Positions 37,661 through 49,960 are shown, counted from the stretch's first letter. The stretch: 64,000 nt of DNA from Chiridota heheva (GCA_020152595.1 JAIGNY010002171.1:776001-840000); one strand, 5' to 3'. The notes: generated by a model not told the origin, from the letters alone. Made by a program: numbers and translations.

Positions 37661-38473
37661 AAAGAGCAGTGGATATGGAAACAGTTATTACAGACTATAT
37701 CAATATATATTCAATACTTTTAAAATAACATTTCATACAACATAAATATTCACATTCCTTTTTTGCCAACTCCTGAAGGAATTGATATACATTGAGTAAG
37801 CAATGTGGAATAAAACATAAAGACTGAGAATTAACTCTCCGACAAGACTATAAAGTAACTGTAATTATCAATGGAAATGTTTATGGAGTATATGATACTA
37901 CATATTTCTTAGACTTTTATAAGGAAAAAAAGAGTTAAATTTCATTCAATGACATTAACCTGTACTTTCAATGTTACTGACCAGTGTTTGGTAATTGCAG
38001 GCAATTTAAAGGTTATGGCTTTTAACTATAATATTATTTGTAATTCATGTTACAACTTTTTGAATACGTATGTCTTGAAATTTCTAAAATCAGATTAAAT
38101 GCTGAAAAATGTAATTCTCATTACTTATGCATGTGTTTGTGACTAAATTTACATTCTAGTTTTGTATCAAATAACTCCTTTTCAAGCACACCAATATTTT
38201 TCACTTTTATTGAAATTTCAATGTCATTGATTGTGCTGCTCATTTTGTTGCATGCTATAGTCAGAAATCAACTTTCACACGAATGTACTGTGGTACAGTA
38301 AAGGTGCACAGACCAAGATGTGTTTACACATGCGGGAACGGAAATGATTCGTTGACGTCACTTGAAGTCGCTTTCATTTGGGACAGTGTACAAGATGGTC
38401 GCCCCCATACGATTCATATGTCAAGCAATTATTATTTTTATTAATTAAAATAAAATATCACGGAACACGTTTT
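37661..38473. other. Intergenic, no gene recognised
   Basis: AT-rich. Near 38340-38400 there is GTTGACGTCACTTG (a CRE-like palindrome TGACGTCA) and ACAAGATGGTCGCC (YY1-like). These could be promoter motifs, but no supported gene follows. Confidence 0.35.
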
Positions 38474-38743
38474 AAGTATCCCAGGGTGGGTATAGTGTTT
38501 AGGTTAGATGTTCGCATCATAATAGATAAGTATCCCAGGGTGGGTATAGTGTTTAGGTTAGATGTTCGCATCATAATAGATAAGTATCCCAGGGTGGGTA
38601 TAGTGTTTAGGTTAGATGTTCACATCATAATAGATAAGTATCCCAGGGTGGGTATAGTGTTTAGGTTAGATGTTCGCATCATAATAGATAAGTATCCCAG
38701 GGTGGGTATAGTGTTTAGGTTAGATGTTCGCATCATAATAGAT
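38474..38743 (+). repeat. 54-bp minisatellite, five near-identical copies
   Basis: A unit beginning AAGTATCCCAGGGTGGGTAT starts at 38474, 38528, 38582, 38636 and 38690. The copies differ at one base or so (TTCACATC in the third). As 54 is divisible by three, one frame stays open across 38378-38779 (YPRVGIVFRLDVRIIIDK repeats), but no start context, homology or splice signals support a gene. Confidence 0.95.
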
Positions 38744-38803
38744 AAAAGAAATCTGTGGGTTTGTGTCTCCTTTAAATAACTGGTGTTTCTGTAACACAAA
38801 CAA

Positions 38804-38915
38804 TATGAAATTATATCATAGGACTATATAAAAAGACATTGAAATGAAAAGTGAAATAGTATGAAATTATATCATAGGACTATATAAAAAGACATTGAAA
38901 TGAAAAGTGAAATAG
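38804..38915 (+). repeat. 56-bp tandem duplication
   Basis: Two copies of a 56-bp unit starting TATGAAATTATATCATAGGA at 38804 and 38860. Confidence 0.95.
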
Positions 38916-39676
38916 TTATAAGCATTAACAAACCCTGATAACCATATACTACTACATCAGGCAAAACAAGTGCAAGGAATAGATCAGTGGTCAAGCAAAT
39001 TCAAGATCAGTTGTGACATCACATCCTCAAATTGCTCTCAAGTCTTTGTCTTTAATTGTATTTTTTCCTGAGATTCGGTGGATTAGAAACCACTGAATCT
39101 GCCAGAAAACACAATCTAGTAAACTTAAGTATATTTTATCACCTTAAAAAGTTAAAAGAATTTTCTTTAAAATACATTAAAATTTGCAGCAAAAATGAGG
39201 ATGAGGGCACCAACCATCTATGGTAGACTTTCCACACCAGTCATTTTGACACAAACGATTATCTCCCGTAACGGAATAAGATATTTAAGAAGTCTTCATT
39301 ATTGTGTTCCTTCTAAAGTCCTTTTTTATATAAGAAGTCTCCTGACCACTGAACTAACCACTGAACAGCATGTTGAATATGCATTACAACACAAAAAATA
39401 CTTCTTTAAATTACACAAGTGAAAACTATGAATAGGAAGATAATAATAACTTGTTCTTATCTAAACTTACCCTTCTTCCCTCAGCCTTCCAAAAACCAAA
39501 CTATGCATTAAATACAATCATTAGCCATATCATTAGCTATATGATCATCAAGCATGATATGCCATGATTAGGTCTATTCATGTTTAAGTTTTAATTGGCT
39601 CTGTGTTCTCAGTCAGTTCCTCACTTTGAATTATCAAAATCAAACATTTTCTTTAAAAATATATGAAATATGGCTG
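38916..39676. other. UBE2G2 3' flank, probable 3' UTR in part
   Basis: The interval just downstream (minus strand) of the UBE2G2 stop. 39195-39250 (GATGAGGGCACCAACC..CACACCAGTCATTT) recurs at 48148-48205, so it includes a dispersed repeat. The polyadenylation site cannot be fixed from the sequence. Confidence 0.4.
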
Positions 39677-39804
39677 TCATCCATCAGACTCTATCATACC
39701 TAGAGATTTTTTAACTATTTCTTGAGCATGTTGGTTGAATTTTTCCCTGTCATCCCTCCACATTTTTGAAGCATCCACATTGGCACCACTTTCTGCATTA
39801 GGCT
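39677..39804 (-). CDS. UBE2G2: UBE2G2 exon 5, stop codon
   Basis: Acceptor TTCACACAG. Encodes [20 protein letters not shown], then [22 protein letters not shown] and TGA. Vertebrate UBE2G2 ends SLGL. The CTAGGTATGA here could instead be a splice donor to a further short exon, but direct read-through to TGA is simpler. Confidence 0.95.
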
Positions 39805-42800
39805 CTGTGTGAAGAACAAACAACCCATACTTGACAAGACATCTAGGAATCATTTACTATTGGTAGTATATTGCTTATTTCTCAAAAATAAAAATAAAAC
39901 AACATTTCATGTGAAACTGGCCCTAGTATGAGTTTCATTGACAAGACATTGTGATTTTGATTTACTTTAAAAAAGTTTATCATTTTTTTGTATCCAGGTA
40001 ATGGTAAAGTTAGTCCCAAGCTCATTTCTAAGCTTCAACTTGTTACTTAGTAAAGAGCCACACTTCCTAAGCCATGGCATGATGAGGTAAGGTGGCCAGT
40101 TCCTTTCCTTGCCATTTGTAACCTTCCCCAGACAATTAGGTGCGCTGCAGTAGTTTTCTAATCTCTGTCCAAGCCTGGGCTCAACCAGGGACCTTCAGCA
40201 TAGAAGTCCACCTCTTTACCAACTAAGCTTATCCCACCTCCTATTTTTTTAGGGGTAGAATTGGTTAAAAAATAATCTTGACAAAACATTGAAGTATTTA
40301 GTATGGATGTCAAATATAAATCTTTTTTTTTGCCAAAAGTAAAAGTGATATCAAAAATTCTGTCCAATTGATGTAAGCTGTTTAGTACTCATTTAACTTT
40401 TACTTTTGATTCTCGATTCTATAAGATATCGAAGTAGTTTCTCCACCCATCTGTTGGTCTCCTTTGGAGTCTCCATTATACATCATATATCATACATCCA
40501 TTATACATATATATCATACATCCATTATGCATCATATATCATACATCCATTATACATTATATATCATATATCATACATCGATTATGCATCATACATCATA
40601 CATCCATTATACATCATACATCCATCATACATCATACATCCATTATGCATCATACATCATACATCCATTATACATTATATCATACACCCATTATACATCA
40701 TATATCCATTATGCATCATATATCATACATCCATTACACATCCATCATACATCATACATCCATTATGCATCATACATCATACATCCATTATACATTATAT
40801 CATACACCCATTATACATCATATATCCATTATGCATCATACATCATACATCCATCATACATCATACATCCATTATGCATCATACATCATACATCCATTAT
40901 ACATTATATCATACACCCATTATACATCATACATCCATTATGCATCATATATCATACATCCATTATACATTATATCATACACCCATTATACATCATATAT
41001 CCATTATGCATCATATATCATACATTCATTATGCAACATTGATGGCCATTTCCGACCCCTACCCTAATCTTGTAAATCAGCAATAGCAAAGAATAACTAA
41101 ACAGAACATAGGTGATGAATAACGAATAACTCTTTAGCAGGCCTCAACAATTCCTGTTGCAATGGCGATGAAAACTTAAATCTTGGCGACCAAACATTTG
41201 AAAAATGATTACTTTATTCCCCAGAATGACACTTTATGTCTCACCTGGCGACCAAAATAAACGTTTCTTTGAGTAAGAAATGTACAAAAAATATTTCAGT
41301 AGCATGAAATACCTTTATTCTTCAATGCCCGAAATTACTGACAATCTTAATTCTGAATTTTTACACTGTATCTTAGTCCACACAAGCCCCATGGTACCGA
41401 TACAATATGTACGATATCATTTCACTGAGCAACAGTGTACATATATAGGCCGGACATAATTCTGTTAGCGCAGGTAATACATGTCTGACAGTCTGAAAAA
41501 AATTATGATCATTTTCCAGATGGAAAATAACCATATTGTTCATTTTGTCGATCAGTCTTTACCTTCAATAATTGTATTGTGCTTTTTGAAATAAAAGGTG
41601 GCATTAAAAGTATGAAGTTAAATAATTCATGCATGAAAACCTGTCTGGGGGAAAAGGATTTTTTCATTCAAAATTATATTTAAAACAGGTTTTTGTACTG
41701 GCGAGTAACTTAACAATTTTGGCGATCAAAATTTTGGAAATGAGAGAACATGGTCGCCAGTTTTTTCTGTGTTGGCGACTACAAAGCAAACACAATTCAC
41801 AAGGCTTGGTCTGACTGAGCATAATTTATTGCATTCCTTAACTGTTTTGTAAATCAATCAGATAAAACTTGATTCTAGGATTTCTGGTACAGCATGACCT
41901 TGGATTTGGCCCTTTCAAGTCTCAAGCTAACAGAAAGTTATATTTTCAAAATTGAAAAAAAAAAATCCTTTTGGAATGTTGAATCAATTTTATTTTAGAA
42001 TCGGAAAATAATTGGCAATTTGTATGCTTAATAAACATGATCAAACTTTACCTGCTAGCATACTGACGACTGATAACAAAATTTTCTCTACACTTTGTAC
42101 TGGACTCCACCTCTCTGCACTGCTTTCATACCCCATGGGATCATCACCTGGAGCGTGGAGTATTGATATACATACCCGTCCATCTGAATAAACTGACAAA
42201 AGAATCGAAGTGGACTATAGATTATAAAATGTACTAATATCTTATCAGGAAATAAGACCAGGGTGTGAAAGCTTAGTGAATATGCATTATGCATTCTTCG
42301 ATTTCAAAGTCCTTGTCCTGTGTACAAATCCACTCATAAACAAACTCCTGAAAACATTAGTGACATGCTTCAAACTAAACGTATCCAGGCAGCATCGCTC
42401 TACATCATCATCAGCACCCAATTTATTGAACTTCGCACTCAGCAGACATTATTTGCAAATAGATCTTATCCATGTTATGCTACTTGCATCTGGAACCTTC
42501 TTCCAGATCTCATCAAACTTGAAAATTCTCTTTGGTATTTTCAAAAAATTCTTAAAACAAATCCTTTTTCAAGTTGCCTATCATCAATAGCTGGTTTGCT
42601 TTGTTTTGCTCTTTTACAGCTACTGATGTAGTGACTTTAGTATTAGTCATGTTTTACTAGTGTGGTGTATTTTTCAATCCGCTAATTGTGTTTTATAATT
42701 ACCATCCATGTTTTCTTCTTCTTTTTTTCCTGCATAGTTTGCTCTTAGTTGTATAGCGGCGCCTCACTGCAAATTCTTTTTGGTTTTTGGCACTCTATAA

Positions 42801-45800
42801 ATGTCAGTGACTGATTGATTGATTTTATAAACTGAAATGGTTAAACAAAGCCACTGCAATATGAACACCCATTTTGATACAAACCAATTCACTTCACTTT
42901 CCACCTCTGCTCTATTCAATTTCATTAAATTCAGTTTGTTTGTGCCTAAAATTGTAAATGAATTAGAAAGGTCAGATCTACAGTATCATACCTTTTTATG
43001 CCATTATGCTTTCCCTGAAGTAAAGAAGCAAATATTCCAAGAGTCGGAAGACACTATTGCATCCTATTGTCCCTGTAAATTAAACAGTGTGTCAATTTCA
43101 TGCAAGAATTCAAATGGTTCCTACTGTACTGTAAAAATGTCAAGGGCACAATTTCCTTAATATCAATTCATTTTCAGATTTTTAGGAAGACAAAATAAAT
43201 AACTGACAAAACAAAAACTTGGTTTGAGATGACAACGACATTTCCAGATCCATCATTTTACCTGCAGACAAATAAAGTATCAAAACATCATTAAAGAAAT
43301 TTTCCTTTTGTACTGTAGCTTGCAATTAATTTGCACATTACAAATCTCCTCCCGCAAACATCCTGTGTTTAACCTTAATTCTTTCATGGAAAAAAACATG
43401 TACAAATTTGTTCACTTACTATTTGGATGGAACATATCACAGGTGAACTTCATTTTGGGTGGACTTAGAGGATAATCTGTTGGAAAGTTGATTTGTGCTG
43501 AGAAAACACCACCTTCAAAACATGTTCCTTCTGGGCCTCTAAAAAAAAAAAAAAAAACCTCAATTACAGTACTACTTCAATTCATAACTATAAAATACAA
43601 CATTACTTCAAAATTCCTGTTACTGGCAGTGTTAAACATTTCTATATTACATACCTCTTTATGTTTAAAAATAAAACATCCCTAAAATTAAAGGTACATG
43701 CCATACAGTATGCTAAATGGGAAGGGGTGAGGAAGAGTTGGGGGGGGGGGAAAGGTAATGCAATTGCACTTGCCCGTAAAAAGGGTTGGGCTTTTAAGAA
43801 TCAGCTCATTCCATGTCCCCAAGAATCTCAGGGGAACATGGAATAAGCTGGTTCTTACAAGCCCAATCCTTAGTATTGAGAGTCTTGGGACACATCCTTT
43901 ATCTCCCAGAGGAGGAGCATGCTCTCTACATTCCAATTCACTGTTATAACTCAAGCACCTTAGTTTTCAACACCCTCTTGGCACTTTTGACTCTGAATTG
44001 TCACGGTGCCTCTAAACATCAACAACAAACCATACCATTCCAACTCATGGCAAAAGAAGACCAGGAAGTCCATGCACCTCTTATGTTAAGTACATTCAAG
44101 GTATGTTAGGGTATGATGAAGACATACAAGCAGAACAGATAGCCACACTTGCCAAAGATCGCTGTGCATGGATAAATCTTGTGGTCGCCTGCTTTGCAGC
44201 CGAAGGATTATGATGATCATTCCATGCATTTTTTTTATAAGCTGATTGATTTGCAAAATTTGTATTAACTTTCATGTCATTGCATATCATGAAATATGAT
44301 ATTTATTTATAAGCCACACCCACAATGCAGGTCAATTAAAATGTTGACAACCTTGGCATTTGCACAATAATTAACAACATTTTCATAGTAAGTATGATAC
44401 AAAACTGTTGTCCATTGATCCTATTTCAAGAATTTGTCAGTAAGCCCCACCTTCTCATTAATATTCATGACATCCCTACTACAACATTAAAACATATGTT
44501 TTACCATCCAGTTTACCATTCTTAAAATACCATGCTTACAAGGGCAATTGTCTGAGATATCACACACGTACATGTAACATACCAGAGAATTGGCCCAACA
44601 GACACCTGGGGTCTCCAAGGGATCTATTGGGGCCATTTTCTGACATGTCACACACGCAATGTACCAGAGAATGGGCCCAACAGACCCCAGGGGTCTCCCA
44701 GGGATCTTTTGGGGTCATTCTCTGAGATGTCACACACGTTACGTACCAGAGAATGGGCCACAAGCTCTTTTCAGTAAAATCATATTAAGCCCCGCCCACT
44801 AGGCATATTAATAAAATTCAATGTTTTTACATCATGAACATGTACCTAACATTATAGTTGTACCATATATGAAACAAAACAGGCAAGCGGTTGTGTTAAA
44901 ATATAAACATTTCAAGATTTGCACATGATGCCCTGCCTTCTCATTAATATGCATATCACCACGAAAACCAATTTGGGCATATCTACAGAAAATGGGCAAT
45001 ATGTGTATCACATATATATATCCATATATATTACATTTATATATCACACACGTACATGTAACATACCAGGGAAATGGCCCAACAGATCTTATCCATTCTA
45101 AAAATACCGTAGAGAATGTTTACAAGCTCTTTTCAGCAAAATCATATTAAGCCCCGCCCACTACACATATTAATGAAATTCAATGTTTTTACATCATGAA
45201 CATAAACACACCACCTAACATTATAGTTGTACCATATATGAAACAAAACAGACAAGCGATTGTGTTAAAATATAAACATTTCAAGATTTTTACATGATGC
45301 CCTGCCTTCTCATTAATATGCATATCACCACGAAAACCAATTTGGGCATATCTACAGAACATGGGCTATATGTGTATCACATATATATCCATATATATTG
45401 CATATATATATATGAATCCAGTTTACTGTTCTGAAGATACCATGTTTGCAAGCTCTTTTTGGCAAAATCATATTAAGCCCTGTCCACTACGCATATTACT
45501 GAAGTTCAATGTTTTTACATCATAAACATGTACACACCAGCTAACATAATAATTATACTGAATATGAAACAAAACAGACATGCAGTTATTAAAAAAAAAA
45601 TATTCAATATTTATACATTAGCGCTGCCTGCTCATTAATATGCATGACATCACCATCAAAACCAAGAGCACATCTATGCAGCAGTGTTCACATTAAGGTA
45701 TGGGATTCGGCACATATTATGAAATTCCTGCTAAAAAATCATTTAAAAGGGGAAATTTTCATTACAAAGAAAATCAATAAAATGCCAAAAAAAAACCAAA

Positions 45801-47433
45801 TCAAAGGCTAATTCCCCCTCCCCATCCTTCTAAAAGGGGTCAAATTTGGCATTTCCCAGCAATAGTTTGAAATTTTTGGTGGTATTCATTAGGTAAGAAA
45901 AAATCAACAAAATACCAAATCAAAGGCCAAATTCCCCCCCCTCCAAAAAAGGATCAAATTTGGCATTTCACAGCGATAGTTTGGAATTTTGGGTGGTATT
46001 CATTAGGTAAAACAAAAATCAATAAAATATCAAAAATACCAATCAAAGGCCAAATTCCCCTGCCCCTCCCAAAAAAAGGGTCAAATTTGACATTTCCCAG
46101 CAATAGTTTAGAATTTTGGTGGTATTTCTTTTGGTATTTCTCCAAAAATAATTTCCCCCTTTTTTTTTTAAACTACCCCCCCTCAAAAGAAAAATAATAA
46201 TAATAATAACAACAACAATATTAATAATAATAAAATAAGAAGGGGGAAGCCCCCAAAATGTTGAACCTTAGTGTGAACACTGCTATGGAACATGGGCTAT
46301 CTGTGTACCACATGACATGAATCCAGTGTATTATTCTCGAGATATCATGTTTATGAGCTGGCCAACACAAACACATATAAATACACACACCCACCAACAT
46401 ACATACACATACGCACACACACAAGTCATCATGACCACATAGGTTCCATCAAAACCAAGTTTGTTCCACAGCAGAAAGTTAAAATGATTTTTGCAGCATT
46501 TCTTAAGTTCATTCCTCTCCTCTTGCTGATAAATTATAACATCACAGAACATTATGTTAGAAAGGAAGCAGGTGCAGAGGGTGAAAAGAGGGCTGGTACA
46601 GCACTATATGAAAATTTGATCAACTCAATAACAGAATATGTGGGTGAATGAAGCAGACATCAACCAACACCATCAACCAACAAAGTAGTAACATTAGTGA
46701 GAGCAATTGATTTGCAAAATCTGATCAAGGAGACCTTTCTGTGGCTAATAGAAAGACAGAAGAGGACAACAGACAAAAGATAACACTTCACTTACACAAT
46801 AAGGGCTTCCCACTCAAAGAAATTTTCCTCATTAAGAGGACCAGCAATAATGCCCTCTGGTGGGTTCAGAGTTAATTCTGTAAAATGAATAAATAATCAA
46901 TTAAATTTGTATAAAAACAAAACAACAATCTGTAGCTATGACCACTTCTCGGTCATTCAAATACTGAAATTAGAAAGATTAAATGAAAAATAGTATCTGT
47001 ACATTATTTTGCATCAATAAAATCAGCAAGTAATTAGCTCAAGTGTAGTGTATGGCATAGCATAGACACAACCTGAGGTCAAAGTGACTTGAAACCAACT
47101 TGAAGTTTTCTACCATGACTATTTCTCATCATTTAATTAAGAATTGAAGAGTTAAGAAATCTGAAATATTCTCAAATACTGATAAGCCTCACAAAATTAC
47201 AACATAAGCAAGTTTGGAAGTTATTCTGCAGAGAATTAGGCTTCTCATTTGTAAATCATTGGCTCATTCTGTACAGCACTCAAGTAATTGCTCTCATTCT
47301 CAAGTACTGTATCGACATCCACTATGATCTACCATTATTATTATTATATTTCCATTACACCAATTTTAAACAAAGAAAGATGTTACTAACGTTTGTACTC
47401 TGCCATGAGTCGCTTTAAAGCTGAGCCAGCCAT
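39677..47433 (-). CDS. UBE2G2: UBE2G2, E2 ubiquitin-conjugating enzyme, complete five-exon model
   Basis: UBE2G2 (yeast Ubc7 class) charges ubiquitin on its catalytic cysteine and works with ER ligases such as HRD1 and gp78 to build Lys48 chains in ER-associated degradation. Coding exons on minus: 47433-47391, 46877-46796, 43538-43420, 42192-42052, 39804-39677, total 513 nt including the stop (170 residues; human about 165). Seen: [15 protein letters not shown] start, HPN motif (79-81), catalytic Cys89 in GRVCISILH, the class-specific acidic loop [27 protein letters not shown], and [16 protein letters not shown] near the end. Every splice phase agrees. An in-frame TAG upstream without an intervening ATG supports the start. 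The C-terminus is slightly longer than in vertebrates (SLGMIESDG). All motifs needed for activity are intact. Confidence 0.97.
39805..40463. other. UBE2G2 intron 4, part, no gene
   Basis: Intron sequence. 40080-40240 (CCAAGCCTGGGCTCAACCAGG..CCACCTCTTTACCAACTAAGC) looks like a decayed tRNA-derived SINE head on the minus strand, low confidence. Confidence 0.35.
40470..41036 (+). repeat. CATACATCCATTATACAT tandem repeat
   Basis: About 570 bp of irregular tandem units made of ATCATACATCCATTATGCAT and ATACATTATATCATACACCC. Three frames stay largely open (Ile/His/Tyr/Ser rich) because of the composition. Located in UBE2G2 intron 4. Confidence 0.95.
41037..42051. repeat. Intron stretch with GGCGACCAAAA-type dispersed repeat
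   Basis: 41140-41815 holds repeated TTGGCGACCAAAC and GGTCGCCAG motifs. The left part (CAGGCCTCAACAATTCCTGT) and the complement of the right part (AAGCCTTGTGAATTGTGTTT) resemble each other loosely, so a decayed inverted-repeat element is possible. Confidence 0.35.
42052..42192 (-). CDS. UBE2G2: UBE2G2 exon 4, catalytic cysteine and acidic loop
   Basis: Acceptor TTTTGTCAG, donor GTAAAG. Encodes [19 protein letters not shown], then [18 protein letters not shown] and [10 protein letters not shown]. It contains the active-site Cys89 and the loop insertion found in UBE2G1, UBE2G2 and CDC34 but not in most E2s. Confidence 0.98.
42285..42800 (+). mobile_element. LINE 3' tail in UBE2G2 intron 3
   Basis: Frames read [20 protein letters not shown], then [20 protein letters not shown] and [14 protein letters not shown], the usual C-terminal order of L2/CR1-like elements (YKALHxxAPxYISDML, LWNSLP, FKxxLKTHLF). 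It ends with GGCACTCTATAAATG and GATTGATTGATT, a typical LINE 3' end. Heavily 5' truncated and out of frame in places. Confidence 0.7.
42801..43419. other. UBE2G2 intron 3 remainder, nothing recognised
   Basis: AT-rich. A 107-codon open frame (42837-43160) has no recognisable domain or splice context. Confidence 0.45.
43420..43538 (-). CDS. UBE2G2: UBE2G2 exon 3, to HPN
   Basis: Acceptor with a long T run ending TAG, donor GTAAGTG. Encodes [12 protein letters not shown], then [20 protein letters not shown] and PN. PLSPPKM and HPN are core E2 motifs. Confidence 0.97.
43539..44220. other. UBE2G2 intron 2, part, with short inverted repeat
   Basis: 43790-43875 contains an imperfect inverted pair (GGGCTTTTAAGAATCAGCTC against GAGCTGGTTCTTACAAGCCC-like), a small hairpin, probably a MITE remnant. 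No gene. Confidence 0.4.
44225..45681 (+). repeat. 300-360-bp tandem repeat family G, cluster 1
   Basis: Starts with GCTGATTGATTTGCAAAATT. It contains a sub-array of three units of about 82-88 bp (44552, 44640, 44722: CACACACG..TACCAGAGAATGGGCC), then units anchored on TTAAGCCCCGCCCACTA at 44786, 45149 and 45474, each followed by CAATGTTTTTACATCATGAA and CATTAATATGCATATCACC. The same unit forms cluster 2 at 51345-52745. No coding sequence. In UBE2G2 intron 2. Confidence 0.85.
45682..46282. mobile_element. hAT-like MITE inserted in repeat family G
   Basis: Ends CAGTGTTCACATTAAGG and CCTTAGTGTGAACACTG are inverted repeats, flanked by CTATGCAG (45674-45681) and CTATGGAA (46283-46290), a slightly diverged 8-bp duplication. 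The host repeat resumes after it (CATGGGCTATCTGTGTACCA). The interior is three tandem units of about 110 bp (AAATCAAAGGCCAAATTCCC, TTGGCATTTCCCAGCAATAG). Confidence 0.75.
46283..46795. repeat. End of family G unit and CA-rich microsatellite
   Basis: 46283-46360 continues the interrupted family G unit. 46365-46430 is an ACAC/ACAT microsatellite. The rest is unassigned intron. Confidence 0.6.
46796..46877 (-). CDS. UBE2G2: UBE2G2 exon 2
   Basis: Acceptor ATTTTACAG and donor GTAAGTG. Encodes [20 protein letters not shown] and EWEALI, the first beta strands of the UBC fold. The Val42 codon is split with exon 3. Confidence 0.97.
46878..47390. other. UBE2G2 intron 1, nothing recognised
   Basis: AT-rich intron of 513 bp between the start exon and exon 2. 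No repeat recognised. Confidence 0.6.
47391..47433 (-). CDS. UBE2G2: UBE2G2 exon 1, start codon
   Basis: Encodes [14 protein letters not shown] plus the first base of Gln15; donor GTTAGT. Upstream in the same frame a TAG occurs before any other ATG. A possible acceptor (CAACATTCAG) lies about 10 nt before the ATG, so a separate non-coding 5' exon further right is possible. Confidence 0.95.
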
Positions 47434-47789
47434 TCTCAAGCTTCTGAATGTTGCAGGCAGCCACAACTTACCAACTGCATACACTTCACAACAGAAAAAT
47501 GCACTCCACTAAAATACCACTGGTCAATTAGATGTGATAGAGGTTTGAAGTTTGTTTAATCTAGGATCTATCTGCAATTTAAGGGAAAAAAAATAGTTTC
47601 AAGAGCACACATAGAACCATGACATATTTCACATTTAACCACGACCTTTGTTTTATCCTGAAACTTTGTATCACTATAGTATATTTGATGCATGAGTACC
47701 CCATGACAGATAAATACGGGTGGAATTCCCCCCATCCCCCATTACATTGCTTTGCCCCCCATAAAATTGTGTAAGGTCACATATTTTGT

Positions 47790-47996
<207 letters not shown>

Positions 47997-49319
47997 TTTC
48001 CCCTAAGAGACAAAGCTCTACCCCCCCCCCAGCATATCAAAATCCTAGTGATGCCACCGATAAAGCCATGCTCTCCTAATGACCCAACATTATTTGTACC
48101 AATACAAAGGCAAACTTCCATGCATACATCAGTATTCATCAACCTAATTGAGGATGAGGGCACCAACCTTCTGTGGTACACTTTTCACACCAGTCATTTC
48201 TACATGTGCACAAAGCATGTGGTAGATGAGAGAACTTTAAACTTGAATATTTTCTTAACAGAAGAAGATAAGACTATTGAAGTATTTTCTTCATCGATTT
48301 GTTTCTTTTGAAGTCCTCTGCAGCTTACTTGCCCACTGAATACAATATCACCTTTCCCACACTAAATCTAAAGTCAATAGGATTTTGTATCCCAAACTTC
48401 CCCAACTTTTTATGCTCCAAAAATATGCCTGCAAAGCTGCTGCATGTACTTGCACATGCCCACAAATGGGGGTTGTGTCATATTTTGAACACCATACCCT
48501 CACTGCGAGTGCGTAGCTAAGCACACATGCCACTTTGCTCATCTCACTCACCCGACCTACAGTAACATACAGGCCTATGTTACAAAGCTGTATGCTGGAA
48601 TATGGGAATAGGCCATCTCAATACCACTGCAAAACTGCAAATGTCATCCGTTGTCAGTGTTGTCAATAGGTATGTCTATTTTATTGTTCTGCATTATGCA
48701 TGGTGGTCGTGGCTTATGTATAAATATCCTGGAACAAATATTTCATGATATGCAATGACATGACAGTTAATACAAAACTTGCAAATCAATCAGCATATGA
48801 AACTAGAACTAACGGAAGGACAGTATGCTTGACTATTCAAAGCTAGTATAGAGAATGGGCTTACAGAGGGAAGTATATACAGAAATAGGGTAGCAGGGGC
48901 AGGTGATTTCAAATTATTTGAGCTCTGAAAAATGCACTTATATTTTCATTTGCACCACAAGCTTCAAAATATCTTTGAGTTTTCCCAGATATTTTAAGAC
49001 AAAAAAGGCTAAAGGTTACCTCACCCATTAACTCAGAAAACATGTAAAACCTAGCAGTCTTTATAACTACAACACCTCTTTTAGTTCTATCAATTTAAAA
49101 ACAAAAAGAGGAGAGGCCCTGACTTGCCAATGAAAGAATGTCATTCAACCCCCTTTTCAACCTGTACCCTCCCCCTGCCCCTACACATTCCCAGAACTAC
49201 ATCCTGGATTGCAATACAACTTCCAATACTAATACAAAATGTGTGTGTCAAGCAACATGAAAACTGTACAATAACATTAAAGCAAAATTATGCAAAACAA
49301 TATTGCTTAACGTATGACA
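47997..49319. other. Upstream of UBE2G2, fragments only
   Basis: 48148-48205 recurs at 39195-39250. 48735-48815 is an inverted fragment of family G (complement of GCTGATTGATTTGCAAGTTT and ATGTCATTGCATATCA). No gene is recognised. Confidence 0.45.
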
Positions 49320-49960
49320 AACTAGACATTGGAAACAATACAAATCCCCGCACCGCTAATAATGCATATTCCAGACTGTCCCACATTCCATCCCAACCTG
49401 TCCCAAATGTCATCCCACATCTATACTGCATGCAATCACACCTGAAAACCAGATACTGTATGTCATTCCATTACTTGCATGATAACTGAAATCCAGATGA
49501 CATCCCACCACAGGCCATTCCCCGTCCCACATTTCGTCCCACCCTGTTTCACATGCCAACCCACCCTGTTCCACATGCCAACCCACCCTGTTCAAAATGC
49601 CAAACCATCCTGTTCCACATGCCAACCCACCCTGTTATACACACCAATAAACCCTGTCTAACATGTAAATACATACTGACCAAAATCCCACTGCACCCTG
49701 CCATACACACAATTCCATCCTGTCCCACATGACCTCATCCTAATTCCTTCAGCTACTTTATCATCATGTCATCTTCTACCCCACATACAGCTTATTGTTT
49801 ATATTTCCCAAACTCCTATTTTAACATTCTTTAGAAGGAGGATACTTTTATTTGCTTCTTTATTCAAGGCAAGACAAACATTTTGATTGCAACATATATT
49901 TATGTCAGGAATGTCAATATCATAACAAATCTGGAAATGTGAAGTTAGTAAGTCAGTAAG
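49320..49960 (+). mobile_element. Dispersed element with internal minisatellite, copy 3
   Basis: The left end ACAAATCCCCGCACCGCTAA matches copy 1. The core 49370-49740 repeats CACCCTGTTCCACATGCCAA. Then CTAATTCCTTCAGCTACTTT and CATCTTCTACCCCACAT correspond to the post-core blocks of copies 1 and 2. The right end is too diverged to fix. Confidence 0.55.

Noticed and set aside
40406-41086. 226-codon Ile/His/Tyr-rich frame
   Set aside because: Three overlapping frames open because of the CATACATCCAT repeat; it lies in a UBE2G2 intron.
44560-44763. A 67-codon frame with two Trp/Cys-rich repeats
   Set aside because: Falls entirely in the 82-88-bp sub-array of repeat family G.
39677-47433. Assignment to UBE2G1 or CDC34 instead of UBE2G2
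   Set aside because: The start [15 protein letters not shown], the [15 protein letters not shown] block and [16 protein letters not shown] match UBE2G2; UBE2G1 and CDC34 differ at all three.
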